Below are positions 1-11,345 of a DNA stretch of 64,000 nt, piece after piece. Source of the DNA: Leptasterias polaris (Eukaryota > Echinodermata > Asteroidea > Forcipulatida > Asteriidae); the NCBI GenBank assembly GCA_037783415.1, contig JAZGTN010000016.1, positions 3,655,001-3,719,000 on the forward strand. The letters run 5' to 3'. Every line of letters begins with the position of its first letter. Position 1 is the stretch's first letter. Both the position numbers and the translations under genes were made by a program. The notes beneath the pieces were generated by a model. The model worked only from the letters and a program-made list of their open reading frames with translations. It made no database searches and was not told the origin of the DNA.

Positions 1-76
1 GTCATCGTCGTTGAAGATTTAGGTGGAATCCTTCGATACCAAACATGGGAACATTTCATCACACTGTGTATCAGGG
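1..76 (+). CDS. Possible internal exon of an unrecognised gene
   Basis: The first 75 bases are open in frame 1 and read as an ordinary-looking peptide containing LGGILRYQTWEHFITLC. A GT at 77-78 would leave one unpaired base, and the candidate exon at 855 opens with two bases that complete a Gly codon, so the two join in frame. The donor (G-run followed by GTGGGG) is poor and the exon is cut by the window edge. I do not recognise the protein. Function unknown; this may be chance open sequence. Confidence 0.22.
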
Positions 77-854
77 GTGGGGGGGGGATTGCCAATGTTA
101 ATACAGATATCAAGTATGAAATGATCAAAAAGTACTGATGAAAAATTAAAACTTAACATTCATAATTGGTGAATGATATTTTGAAAATGTGTTTCCCTTA
201 GACGGGATTTAATTTCATTTGTTAACAGAACCCTTCTCTCTTTATGGAGTACGCAACTTTCCTTGAAAAAAATAATAAGAATGATTTGCAGTGGTGACAT
301 TGAAACACACATCCAAAATGGTTGAAGTTCTTAACATTGAGGCTTACTTTTTTACACAAATACCAGTTTGCCCCGATGTATAGTTTTGTGTGATTATTCT
401 CTTATCTTTTCCAAAAAGATGCCTGAAAGTAACAAACAAGACGATCATCTTGTTTTGTTTTGTTGTAAAATGAAACACGAGAATGGTGATTTAAAGCTTA
501 AAAAGGTGCAGGAAACAACACCATAGCGTTGGGCTCATATAACATGAGGCTTGCGTGCAAGAATAATATGACTTTATGCACCAGTACTGGTTCAATATTC
601 TTGTCACTTTAGGTGAACCTTTCACTTGTTAGTACATCGCCACCTCCAGTTTAACATGGGCCTATCGGTAACAGCAGTTTAGCCAATTATAACCAATGCT
701 GTACCCTTATATACACACCCATTCACTCCCAAACTCTTGGATTGAGCCATACCCAGATCCGTATCGTGACACTTTACAGTATGATTAATTGGTTATTAGA
801 AAGTTCCGAAAATCAGCGAAACATCTGTCTTCAAATCATCACTGTTTCTTCTAG

Positions 855-979
855 GCCTCCCAGTACTTGGCGAGGAAGTTATGGTTGGAAATGATGAATT
901 CCAAACCGCTCTGGCTACACCGGCTCCTGAGTTGATTTGGGGCCAATTCAGCAGAATGAACTCGGGCGGGAGTATTTGA
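855..979 (+). CDS. Possible 3'-terminal coding exon of an unrecognised gene
   Basis: A pyrimidine-rich tract ending in TTTCTTCTAG is followed by an open frame (first full codon at 857) that runs to TGA at 977-979 and contains GEEVMVGNDEFQTAL and ELIWGQFSRMNSGGSI. The in-frame stop lies exactly in the acceptor TAG, as expected if the frame begins there. The segment is more GC-rich than its surroundings. An overlapping minus-strand frame of 65 codons (796-993) covers the same DNA and is the main alternative. No family was recognised. If real, it is the end of the upstream neighbour of eya on the same strand; the first AATAAA after the stop is near 2234. Confidence 0.35.
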
Positions 980-2320
980 AATGGGTTATGCATACATGCT
1001 GAGTGGTTTTATTATTGAGGATGTAAACAGTGGAAATTGCAGCAAACGGTAGCCACCGCATAAAACTATACCTATAAACTGTTACAATATGGCTGGGGCG
1101 AATGCGGCCCAAGCTGTACGTGCCGTCATGGAAAGAGATCTGCAGAAAAAGACGAAGAAGAAGAAAAATACAAGTTGCCTACATTTTTGTATAGAGGAGC
1201 ATGGAGCTATGGAGCATTATTCAACCTGTTCTCATTATACTAATAACACCCCTGGTCCTTGCACTTGTAGTGTGTCTGTTTTCCCGTACGTGCCCAGTCA
1301 CTTTTTTAGCATTTTTCCCCCCTCCGTTCAAGTTTACACTCCTTTTGAGTAGAAGTTTGCCGCCATGCTCAAAACCTGAGGTCAATGCTACAGAAATATG
1401 CCGGGGTCTGTCCCGAATCGGTTTGAGGTGTAAGGTTTCTTTGTACTAGAGTAGTATGAATATACGTTGTTGTACTCAGACCTACTTAGTGCTATTATCC
1501 AAGTACTGTAAAAATTTCCTTGGTTGTATACTGAACAAAGCCCCCCCTACATCAAATCAAAGCCAAGTTTGGCCGATCTAGCCCACAAAAGTGCCTTGAC
1601 TATTGTGGTTTGGAATTATACTTTATAATAGACCAAATTCTTCTTTGTGTGTATTCTGAACCCTTTTTTTGTATCCCCGACTCTCGGTTATCCCCTGTCT
1701 AGAAGTGTAAGTCCAGTGTTCCCCTTTTTCTTTTCTCTTTTCTGTTTTGAAAACCGAGTAATTTGTGCTTCTTAGAAAGTGATAGAAGTGAAACTACCTC
1801 TAGAGTGGCATTCCTACCTCTTTCGTTTGGTTCACTTCGTTAGAAAAAAAAGTAACACTAACAGGCATTTATTTTTAAACTACATTGAATTTGACCGTTT
1901 AAGTTTGGTTGTTAGAAAGGTTAGAAAATGGCATATGATTATCAAAACCAGTCCAGTTCATGATGCCAAAGATTTTCACAGTAATCTATTCAATGTTTTT
2001 AGTGTTTTCTTTTCACTTAATGCTTATTTTCAAATTTTGTTATTATATCAGTGTGTAATTTATCAGATTTTGTGGAGAATGAATAATAATACTATTAGTT
2101 TTCCTGTATTTTTCATATTTTAAATGGGCCATAATAGAATATTTTTACTGAGATAGAATTCTCTTCCATCCAAGGAGAATGCTTACAAAAATTGTTCTCT
2201 TAACAAAAAATTGTTGGTCCAAACTGAGGTGGGAATAAAAATAGGCTGGCCCCATTTGTCTATATCTAATGATATATGCATACAGGGAACTAGATTTCGG
2301 TCACATGATTTCTATATCAG
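980..2320. other. Intergenic stretch, no recognised gene
   Basis: No convincing gene. A short plus-strand frame from 1089 begins MAGANAAQAVRAVMERDLQ and then becomes a Lys run; the first 80 bases are GC-richer than the flank and could be a 3' UTR or an untranslated first exon, but no donor or homology supports a gene. An AATAAA occurs at 2234-2239. Confidence 0.4.
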
Positions 2321-2323
2321 AAT

Positions 2324-2465
2324 GGCCATATCCAATTTTGGCGGCTAGGGCTAGGACTGTTTCTAAGTGTGTTGCTAAGGACATCCTATACTTCAATGCA
2401 TGATGACTCGGCAATCAAACCACAGCTCTAGCCATAGACGCCAATTCAGACATGGCCAGAGTACA
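2324..2465. repeat. Fold-back element, 'GGCGGCTA' family
   Basis: The left end (GGCCATATCCAATTTTGGCG) and right end (ACGCCAATTCAGACATGGCC) are imperfect reverse complements around a core of about 100 bp. Related elements lie at 37,690-37,815 and 49,864-50,006. This is a non-coding MITE-like repeat; no transposase frame is present. Confidence 0.65.
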
Positions 2466-2619
2466 GAGAATACTATAGGGGCAGGGAGTTCTCTTGAAAG
2501 ACTTGTACGTCTCTAAAACATTTTTGTGTGTTGTACCTGCATTAAAGAGTCAAGATAATTGATATTGAAAAGTAGTAATTGAGTAGAGGAGTGACAATCA
2601 GTAGTTTATTGCTATGATT

Positions 2620-2652
2620 TGGTGTGGTGTGGTGGTGGTGGGGGGGGGGGGG
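2620..2652. repeat. G-rich simple repeat
   Basis: TGGTG repeats run into an uninterrupted G tract of about 12 bases. It is a low-complexity tract and may form a G-quadruplex on the plus strand. Confidence 0.8.
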
Positions 2653-3037
2653 ACTCTGGGCAACCTCAGCCATGAATCTAACAGCAATTGAAGGATGCTA
2701 CTTAATGTCAGGTCCTTCAACTTTTACCCCTGGGAAAAGTATGATATTGAGCAAAGAGATAGAGAGGATGGTAGAGAAAGTTCACAGTCCTTTTTCTTTC
2801 TTCGTTGCCGCTTTTTTTTTCTTTCCCCATCTTCTTTTTTCTTTTTTGAGAAGGAGTCAAACGCTGTCAATTTAGCCGCATTTTGACCGCTGTCACTCCA
2901 AATGATGGTACATAATCAAATTGAACACTTTGCTGGGGCTTTTAGCTCACTGCCTTCATTGCAATCAAAACCCTCCACTATTTGGCATCAAAAAAAAATA
3001 GTCTTGTTGCTGGTAAAAACTCTTACCTTTTTCAGAC

Positions 3038-4010
3038 CTGCCAACCTGTACGCATTTTGCGTACCATGCACGCATTTTCACATCTGAGTACGGTGGTACG
3101 AAATATATGCAGAAAGTACGCAAAAGACGCAAAATCTAAATCGCGTGTGTTAAAATCTGCAACACGAACGGACAATTTTGTTCTCAATTTATTCAACTGT
3201 CATTCGTGCGACCCCAAGTGCAAAAACAACCGAACAAAGACACCCTGCATCTGAGTGATTATTATGCACTTCGATAAAAAAGAGGTTGTGCCTAGAACTA
3301 TATTTTAAATTCTTACTCCCGCTGGAAAAGTAATAAACCAATGCGTAACAAAGGGGGTGGGAATGGCGCAATCCAGTTTCGGTCAATCTTTTACGGTACA
3401 TGGATGTACATGCACACAACGCACGTGTCGGCATCGCCGTGTGAATAACATGGACGCCGATCGAAGTGTCAGATTTATACATCGTTTCTGTTAGTTTTAC
3501 TTCCATTAGGGGAGAATAATGGGAATTTAATGGCCTGTGATCTTTTTATAAGAGAAACAAATGATGAATTGAAGTGGAACTGGAAAATTCTACGGTAGGC
3601 TTTCGTTTGTCCGTTTACTGGGCAACCAAAGAAAAGAGTGGAACCTTTCGCATTATTATTGTCAAGTTACTTGCATGCCGAGTAAGTTACTAAGAATTTA
3701 GGAACATTGTTCAACAGTGCTTTTCATAGTAATTAATATATGTTATTGGAATAGAAATCAGTCAACATTTTTTTTTTATTTTTTTTTATTATATATTTTT
3801 ATATATATTTTTTTTTTACAACTTTTTGCCACTTGAGTTTAGCATCTATGATCTAGGCAATTGGAACATACAGTGCCAACAGTCGAACTGGTTATTTAGT
3901 TTTTCTGATTGGGCTTCTGGGTTTGCCGCCGTGCACACGGGCTTCTGGTTTTACTGCCGCCGCGCTAATGTGGTACTCAAAAAAAAATTACAAGGTTGGC
4001 AGGTCTGCTT
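3038..4010. mobile_element. Candidate non-autonomous element with CAGACCTGCCAACCT ends
   Basis: CAGACCTGCCAACCT near 3038 reappears as its exact reverse complement, AGGTTGGCAGGTCTG, near 3996-4010, about 970 bp away. Between them are a run of CGCATTTTGCGTAC-like words, a 105-codon minus-strand frame (3189-3506) with no recognised domain, and an A/T tract at 3769-3817. The terminal repeats suggest a non-autonomous DNA transposon, or two neighbouring solo ends of one family. No target-site duplication was established. Confidence 0.45.
3766..3819. repeat. A/T simple repeat
   Basis: Long T runs interspersed with ATATAT, with almost no G or C. Another T run of about 18 lies at 4023-4041. Confidence 0.85.
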
Positions 4011-4640
4011 TTTCAATGTTTTCATTTTTTTTTTTTTTTTACCAGTGGAGGTGACTAATTATTGATTTTTTGTTTTTTTACATCACAATGTATTTAAACA
4101 ATGTATTTCTAGAAACCCAATTTGCTGCTTTATATTGATAAACTTAACAATGTGGTGTCATCTTTAAATGTTCAAGTTTATTTTTCTGAGCAAGGATAGC
4201 TCACAATCTGTGACAGTTACTTTCAGTGATTTCTGTTATAACTAACAGATTAAGGGAATCAATTGAGGGATAATTGCTAGTTGTTTATGAGGAAAGATCC
4301 TACAAATAGTACAATAACAAGATTTACTTAGACACACTTGGGTCATTGCTCCAACAACTGATTAAAGGATTAGGGGTGATAGACTGTTGATAATAGATTA
4401 GGGGAAGCTGATGGGATTTGTGGATTAAGTGGGATTTGTCCAGGGTAATTGATTATCCTGTTTCAAGAAGAGTTTGGTTGAAGGTACAAATGATGCTTAG
4501 GCTGGTCAATGACAGGTGAATGGAGAACAACCATGTGATCACTTCAAGGACTGTTAAAAGCAGACTGCTAATTTTGTTACAAAAAGTTTTGACAGCTACC
4601 TGTTAATACATGAACACACAGTTTCATTTTTTTTACTGTG

Positions 4641-5052
4641 GCGTGTCTTGGGCGAGCGGGTAAGAACACCGAACTCAAGCTATGGTGTTGCTTATCAGCA
4701 GAGTGTGGGTTCGAGTCCCGGTCAAGACACTTGTGTCCTTAAGCAAGACACTTAACCATTATTGGTTCGTCCTTCAAATGGGACGTAAAGCTTTAGGTCC
4801 CGTGTGTTGTGTAATATACATAAAAGAACCAAGTGCACTTATTGTAAAGAGAAGGGGTTTGCCCCGGTGTTCCTGGTTTGATTGGCTGCATATTGCTCCA
4901 CAGCACCTTGTAAACCATTACATGGTGCTATGTAATGGAATAGGTCTCATACTTCAACACATAGCTCCACGTACCTTGCAGGAAAAATATAGAGTGCTTT
5001 GAATATAGAGTATAAAGCGCTATATAAGAACTGGGTATTATTATTATTATTA
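4641..5052 (+). mobile_element. tRNA-derived SINE, (ATT)n tail
   Basis: The head (about 4641-4731) is tRNA-Leu-like: GTGTCTT near its start pairs with AAGACAC near 4724-4730, the loop reads ACTCAAGC (CAA anticodon position), and the B box is GGTTCGAGTCC. A non-tRNA body follows (GGGACGTAAAGC, GGGGTTTGCCCCGGTG), ending in AAGCGCTATATAAGAACTGG and (ATT)n. The minus-strand copy at 57.6-57.9 kb has the same head and body, so this is a dispersed SINE and not a free-standing tRNA gene. Fragments occur at 6.1 and 26.0 kb. Confidence 0.88.
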
Positions 5053-5241
5053 AAGCCACAATCCAAAAGCCACAATCCAAAACCACATTCCAAAACCACA
5101 ATCAAAAGGCTACAATCCAAAGCCACAATTCAAAGCCAAAATCCAAAGCCACATTCCAAAGCCACAATCCAAAGCCACAATCCAAAGTCACATTCCAAAG
5201 CCACAATTCAAAGTCACAATCCAAAGCCACAATCCAAAGCT
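5053..5241. repeat. 13-bp minisatellite (CCAAAGCCACAAT)n
   Basis: About 14 imperfect copies of a 13-base unit CCAAAGCCACAAT follow the (ATT)n tail of the SINE directly. Variants have ATT for AAT and TC for CC. Because 13 is not a multiple of 3 the array is open in several frames and yields KPHS / LWLW-type pseudo-proteins on both strands, which are not genes. Confidence 0.92.
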
Positions 5242-5244
5242 TGT

Positions 5245-7284
5245 TGCAGACGATATCAGGAAATGCATCTTTGCTTATAGCCTTAAAGTAATTCAATTTT
5301 TTGTGTGTTTGCATATAATTTATCCCACTGCACTTTTTTTCTTCTTCTTTTAAATAAAGTTTTTTTCACAGTGACATGTCTGGAGTCAAGTCAACTTAAA
5401 CTCCGGTTAATGAAAGGATTTATTCCATGCAGGTCTCATAAGGACCTAGGAGTGACTCTTCTCCTAATCCAATGGTGTTTATGGGGTAATTTAATTTACA
5501 GAATCTAGGTTGAAATGGATATGAGGGGCACACTTAATATTGTGACCAACCGAAAACAGAATTACATTTCCAGCAAGGAAAAAAAAGAGGAGGGGCTTAG
5601 AGGATAGGTAATTGTCCATTTAATGTTGTTGGGTGCTTGTAAATTGAAATGGGTCTTGGAACATGAGAGATTTACGTGGGAGCTTGGCTGGGTTCAAGGA
5701 ACCATGATGGAGGAGAGTTGGACGAAGAGGGGGGTGCTGGAGCAATGCTTTGTCCGCCTGCATCTCTCTTGATATTGGGGTGCAGGGTAAATCAGATTAT
5801 GTTCTGAGTAGGGGGTGAGAATTAGATAGTTTGCCTGGGGGTAGATGGAGGGTGCAGATGGGGGAAGGAGAGGAAAGTAGACTCAGTGTTGCTGCAACCG
5901 TGTGAGCTAAAGATGTGCAACAAAATTTGATGAGTAACTGACAAAAATGTGAGATTTTATTTCATTTTTTAAATCAAAGAGCTCTGTTTGTGCTGTTGGT
6001 CATGAGATTCATTTCTGTCTGACTTGTTTTTAACTTTGGAATGAATTGGGCGGTTTTGTTTTACTTCAGTGTATATGCAATGCTGAGATAAAAAGCATAG
6101 TGCGCAAAGAACCCAGTACCCTTATTGTTAAGAGAGGGGGTTTGCCTTGGTGTTTCTGACATGGTCTGGCAGCAGTATGCGCCACCTCAACTTGTATACC
6201 TTGCAAGAAGTCGTATTAGGGTTGCTTTGTCTCATAACATCATTCTTAACAAGCTCCACCAAATTTGATATTTCGGCATCAGGAGTGTCATTTATGACAG
6301 ACATGACGCATTATGAATGTATGCTATCATTATTATTATTATATTTAAGAAACTTTTTAGTTACTTGCGTTCAGTTTCAGTAGTGTCACTGTATCACTAG
6401 TACTAATTTTGAGTTTTCTCATTCACTTGTGTTCCTTAGGGTCATGTTTTGTGCCTCGGAACCACCTATAGAAACCAAAACCGATGCTTTGCATTTTTCT
6501 TTAAGTAGGCTAAAGGGCTTGATAAATGTCTGAGATAAGTGACCGGTAATTCACACTTTCATTGGCAAGATATTCAACTTATGTCTGACTTAAAGTGAGG
6601 GAAAGACTGCATTAAAATAGAGTTGTTTCGAGGTAACTATTTTCATGAGAAGGTCACTAGATAATTACGAAAAGGTAACTAAGAACAGAAAAGGATACCA
6701 GTTACCAGTTCAAAGGACAATCTGTATTGACTGTGGCTAGTTCCCTGTTCATTTTTGTGTAGAAAGTCGATATTAATGTGAGTATTAATTGATTCATTTG
6801 AGTACGCCATGTAATAATCTTGATTGTAGAGGTTGTTGGCTTTGAAACAAGCCAGTTGGTTGTTCGCAATGTCTCAACTAGTGTGCTCTAATGGCATCGT
6901 CAGGAGCTGATGTGTCAAGATGTGAAGAAAGTTATTCTTCAGCTTATAAATAAACCAAAGTGCAATTTTGTTTAGGTTTATCTTTCATCTTGAAAATGCA
7001 TTGAGATGCATACAGTCTTGCTACTAGTTCAACTTTGAAAACCAAGGTGCCTATGTGTTTGTCAAATCCTTAAAGCCTGGTTCATGATTCATGTGGGAGC
7101 AAATGCAAGAGGTCCCCCAATGTAGAGAAATTCAATATACACCATTTTCCCATTGTGAAGCAGTTTTCAATTTAGTGTTTTAGTTGCTACGGTAATTGAC
7201 TTAGAAATTAAACGATTGATTGTTTTTCTTTGTTAGTTCAAAATTCATTTACGGAATGCTTGTTTTCCAGTACAGCCCATGCAA
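5245..7284. other. Non-coding stretch with a SINE fragment
   Basis: No gene recognised. It holds a G-rich patch at about 5,690-5,880, the SINE fragment at 6.1-6.34 kb, and otherwise AT-rich unique sequence. Confidence 0.5.
6100..6345 (+). mobile_element. SINE body fragment (same family as 4.64 kb)
   Basis: The words AAAGAACCCAGTACC, TTATTG and AGAGGGGGTTTGCC parallel the body of the 4.64-kb SINE, followed by TTGTATACCTTGCAAG and a terminal (ATT)n at about 6327-6345. The tRNA-like head is absent, so this is a 5'-truncated, diverged copy. Confidence 0.7.
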
Positions 7285-7735
7285 CCATGCCTTCATAATA
7301 ATGATAATACGAGACATTTATAAAATTTACTAAACATAAAACAATGAAATATATAAAGCAATCCGTTACAAAAATGTAGATTCAAACATATGAGTCTTAA
7401 AAGTCCCTTGAAGATCAGAACAGAGTCAGCTTGGCGAATATGAACTGGTAACTAATAGTCATTCCATAATGAAGGTGCAACGAAGTTGAAGGCTCTTTGA
7501 CCATAGAATTTTGTTGAAAAAGTAGTTTGCGTCAGTAGGGATTGGCCAGCAGAACAAAGAGGTCGAACAGGAATATATTTATGCAGAAGATCAGATATAT
7601 AGTCTGGAGATAGGCCATGAAGAGCTTTGAAAGTGAGGCCATGAAGAGCTTTGAAAGTGATGAGATTTAACTTGTAGGTGATGCCCATTTTAATTGGGAG
7701 CCAGTGAGAACATGTTTTGGTTTCTTTTCTTTTTT
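7285..7735 (-). mobile_element. 3' remnant of a non-LTR retrotransposon (LINE)
   Basis: The minus-strand frame 7452-7688 reads ITYKLNLITFKALHGL, SPDYISDLL, SLLTQTTF and YGQRAFNFVAPSLWN. This matches, from memory, the segment after the reverse transcriptase domain in CR1/L2/RTE-type LINEs (LTFKALHGLAPxYL..., GxRAFSxxAPxLWN). It is a dead 5'-truncated fragment with no start of its own and a stop right after SLWNDY. LTFKALHG occurs twice because 24 bases are tandemly duplicated at about 7613-7660. Confidence 0.85.
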
Positions 7736-7739
7736 TTTA

Positions 7740-8925
7740 TTCTCAGAAATTGCAGTAAGGTTTGTAAAGGAACTTCCTGCAACAGTTCTTCTGAAATTAT
7801 TTTTTTTTTTTCAGTGGGTATTTCCCAGGTTTAGGCTTAGCTGTTATAAAAACCGAAAGTGTCATTGTTAAGGTCTTGGAGATGCCCTATTTACCTCAAT
7901 GTCATGTCAATAACTTTTACAACACCTTTTGTATAGTTTCTGTCTTTTGATTGGTTGAGAGCAAGTCACATGGTATAGCATCGTTTGTTTGTTTGTGTGA
8001 CCACCATGAATCTTACACAAATATGTCTACCAACTGATCTTTTATGTTCAACTTTAGCATATAAATAAAATATTTATTCAATTTCTAAGGGTTTAGATCA
8101 GTTTAATGAAAAAATAAAGCAGTGTATATATTGGGAATATTTTTTCCGGATGAAAGTTCCTACACAGATAACAGATCTGATTGTGCACTCGTACAGTTGC
8201 ATAAATCAGTGAAATTTACTTCAAAGACATTTTGTGCACAGGCACTGAAAAAATGAAAATTAGTCTGGTGCTTTTGTATCCATTAAAATCTGTGTCTAAA
8301 AATCAGAACTATGAGCAAGACATTAGACCAGATTTGGCCTTGATAACATTGTGAGTCAGGTGAAGGGGGTCGATGCTCTTGGGAGATTTTTTTTTTTTTT
8401 ATGTATAAAAACCGAAACTACAGGGAAAAAGTAACAATGATATTTTTAAAAGAAAGCAAAAGTAGAAGGTAGACATATAAATTGAAAAGTTATTAAATGA
8501 AACAGAATAAAGTATTACATATAATTGCTAGGTTGGTGAGTGAAAGTCAACTAATTTCGGATAACAACACACAATTAAAAACAAATATTTATTCATAGCA
8601 TAAAGGTTAATTTCCATATTTAAATTTTTGACTTTACAGTTATGAATTGACACAACACAATGTTCAGACTGTGAAAATTGATACAATTGTCAAGATACAC
8701 ATCAAACACTTCCTCCATGATTAAACTAATCTAAACAAATTCTTATTGAAATAAGATCTTATATTCACAATAACAACAGCTGAATTTCTGTTTTATGAAT
8801 GTGGTTTTTTTTCGGTAATTTTTATAGTACTTATACCTTGAAGGTATTATGTATTAGAACGGCAAGTCACATGTGTGTGGTTATATTTATTTGAATCAAT
8901 GTCAATCTGTTTAGATTTTTTTTAT
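7740..8925. other. AT-rich non-coding stretch
   Basis: No gene or recognisable element. T runs at 7799-7811 and 8387-8400. Mostly AT-rich unique DNA. Confidence 0.5.
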
Positions 8926-9475
8926 TCGTACGTGCCGCTCGCATCCAGGACACAATCACTCGGGATACAAGTGTGCTGTTGCTGTATGCTCCGTCCATGT
9001 TTCACCGACATGAAAATCGGCTTTCATGACTCTAATGGCAAAATCGGGGGGTCCCATCCACCGTTGCCTTTGATTGACAGTCTACTGTGCAATCCCATGC
9101 CGGTTGAGTGTCTGTCCCCACTGATCTGCCGTAATATGCGAGCTCTCTTCTGTCGCACTCCTCCGCTGTGGATGGCGGGAAGAGACGACTATGATAGAGA
9201 AGGTTCTCTGGCATCAGCACGGACGAGGCCTCGGCTGATGAGAAATCTTGCTCAAGGCGATGCACTTAGAGCCCGGCTGGCTCCCCGGCATTCAGACCAT
9301 GGAACCGGTGGACACACACACACACACACTCATCTCACATGCAGACAGTTGCTTCTGGCCCTGCTCAGGATGCTGCAAAATAGTTCATAACTCGATTGGA
9401 TTTGCCTGTAACCATGCTTAATGATTGGGCCCTCCGAGCCTATTTTTTATTCTCCCAGTATTACCCCACAGTGGC
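8926..9475 (+). promoter_or_regulatory. Complex GC-richer island, candidate regulatory region or 5' exon
   Basis: About 500 bp with much higher GC, CpG content and complexity than its flanks, including a plus frame open for 171 codons (8875-9390) that ends in a (CA)n-derived HTHTHT stretch. No protein family is recognised and no clear splice donor in the right phase for eya exon 1 was found. A promoter, an untranslated first exon or an enhancer of eya is possible, but none can be proven from one sequence. A (CA)n tract lies at about 9312-9329. Confidence 0.3.
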
Positions 9476-9479
9476 GACC

Positions 9480-10985
9480 AGCATCCCCCCCCCCACACCA
9501 CATCATTTATATTATTATTTTTTCGGTCATGAATTTCATCCTGTACCGTTGAACTCTGGGTCGCTGTAAATAGAGCCTTCATTTAAAACCATGCGTCATT
9601 AAAACGGAGAAAATGCTGTGAATTAAATGAGAGGAAAAGTGAGGGGGTAAAATTCAAGAGAGATTTCTGCCGAGGGGCATTCTCCCTTAGCTTGGTGGAT
9701 ATTTCATTGTTTGCTAATCTGGTCTTAAGCCATGGCAGCACATAGTCTATCTCCATCTTATTCATCTCTATACCTGAACACTTCTTGCTCTGCACAAAAG
9801 GTTTAAATCAGAGTATGTTCAGAACGTTGATCAGGAAAATTGCTACTAGTACTAGTGCATCATTTCCTGGGAAATATGCACACATTCATGTCCATATGTT
9901 TTCGAAACAACGATCAGGTCACCATGTTATTTTCCAGGTACTGACCCAGTTTGAGCTGACATATTCCTCAAAAATCTAGTCCAGTTAGGTTGTTTAATTT
10001 TGATTCGTAGAAATTGGTGTTTTAAGTATTCATATTGTATAAGCCACCTCTGGTATATTTGTTGACCTTGTCGTATAATCTTTTCCATAATAATTTCTGT
10101 TCATAAAGGGAAGCAAGGTTTTAGCCAGGATTTGGTAAAAGGGTGTCCAAATCTGCTGGAAATTTAAAAACTGGGTGTCCAAAATGTTCACTTACAATAC
10201 ATTTACATGTAAATGACAGATGAAACAGGGTGTCCAAATTTAAAACGGGGTGTCCAAAAGACACCCAGACACCCCTCTGGCTAACACTATGTAGGGAAGG
10301 TATACGTTTGGTAATCACTCTTAAAATTAATGGCAATAAAAACTTATTGGTTTAAAAGCCTACAGCAGCTTTCAATAGTATAAAGCATTTTGAGAAATAT
10401 TTCACTTTGAAGTAATGTGGTTATGCAAAAAGATAACAGTTTTTATGAGCCAAAATTTGAATCTGATTGTGTATTCCTATTAGGGATTATTCTTCCTGCA
10501 TGGACATATTTGCTCCGGATTTTCGGCGATACCTCAAAAACACGACCACCTTTTCAAATGAAATTTTCACAGGTTAGTTTTATTGTATATATCTACATTT
10601 ATATTGAATTAAAACAATCGAACGGTTCCAAAAACCAAAGGTATGCTTTGCCTGTTGTACACAAATCGCACATAAAATTAACCGCAATCAAAACAATTAG
10701 GTTAATTATGAATTAATTTGTACTCAATGTTAATTTGACTCCTTTCCTCTTCATTAATCATGATCAAGAATGATTAGATGAATCAAAATCATTCCTCTTG
10801 ATTTAAACTGTATTTTTGTTTAATGTTATGCCCTCTCTCCCACTCATTGAATTAAATCCATGAACATCCAATTCAATTCATTTCTTGTGGCACCATTACC
10901 TCACTGATGCTCTCTCCCCAAAACATGTTAAATTGGTGGGTCCTCCGCAATCATAGTTTATGGAACTGCACCACCGGTAAAGTGT
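9480..10985. other. Non-coding stretch with GGGTGTCCAAA repeat and TAAT-rich tract
   Basis: 10,136-10,288 contains GGGTGTCCAAA four times and ends in GACACCCAGACACCCC, its near reverse complement: a small dispersed repeat with fold-back potential. 10,670-10,870 is rich in TAAT and ATTA words (homeodomain core sites), which could also simply reflect AT content. No gene. Confidence 0.5.
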
Positions 10986-10989
10986 GGTC

Positions 10990-11345
10990 TTCAATTGATT
11001 ACTCAAACACAAATATTAGTCTTTGCTAGCGACTGTTTAGCAATCAGAACCCGAACAAATACTAAAGACTCTACTACCCTAGTTTTGACTAAACGGCACC
11101 CACTGGCAGCATACTGCCTGGGCGAGCAGCAGCTCAGCCTTGTGCACAGATGGTCACAGTGTGGCTGACTCCCAGGGACAATTCCCCTGTCGCTGTGGCG
11201 ATGGTGTGTGCTGAAGATGAGTGGTATTTTAATGGGAATTGGCTTGACTCGCCCGAGAGTGATGCGCAAATCCCACGGAGGCTCCCCCAGCCAGTCCATT
11301 AATACAAACCCCCATTGCCAAAGCGCTTCTTCAGCATCCACGCTA
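10990..11345. promoter_or_regulatory. Complex GC-richer island, candidate cis-regulatory element
   Basis: About 350 bp with balanced composition between AT-rich flanks; words include TTTTAATGGGAATTGG, CCATTAATAC and ACTCGCCCGAGAG. The minus strand is open for 112 codons without recognisable similarity. Best guess is a conserved non-coding element of the eya locus; unproven. Confidence 0.25.

Noticed and set aside
1089..1352. Open frame starting MAGANAAQAVRAVMERDLQ
   Set aside because: Begins plausibly but turns into a Lys run and low-complexity Cys/Ser/Pro text; no donor of fitting phase and no family recognised.
4641..4731. Genuine tRNA-Leu(CAA) gene
   Set aside because: A SINE body and (ATT)n tail follow, and a second copy with the same body exists at 57.6-57.9 kb.
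5102..5314. Minus-strand frame LWLWNVALD... and plus-strand frame KPHSKATIQ...
   Set aside because: Both are readings of the 13-bp minisatellite, not proteins.
8875..9390. 171-codon open frame, longest in the window
   Set aside because: No recognised domain, ends in (CA)n, poor start context; kept only as a candidate regulatory or 5' exon island.
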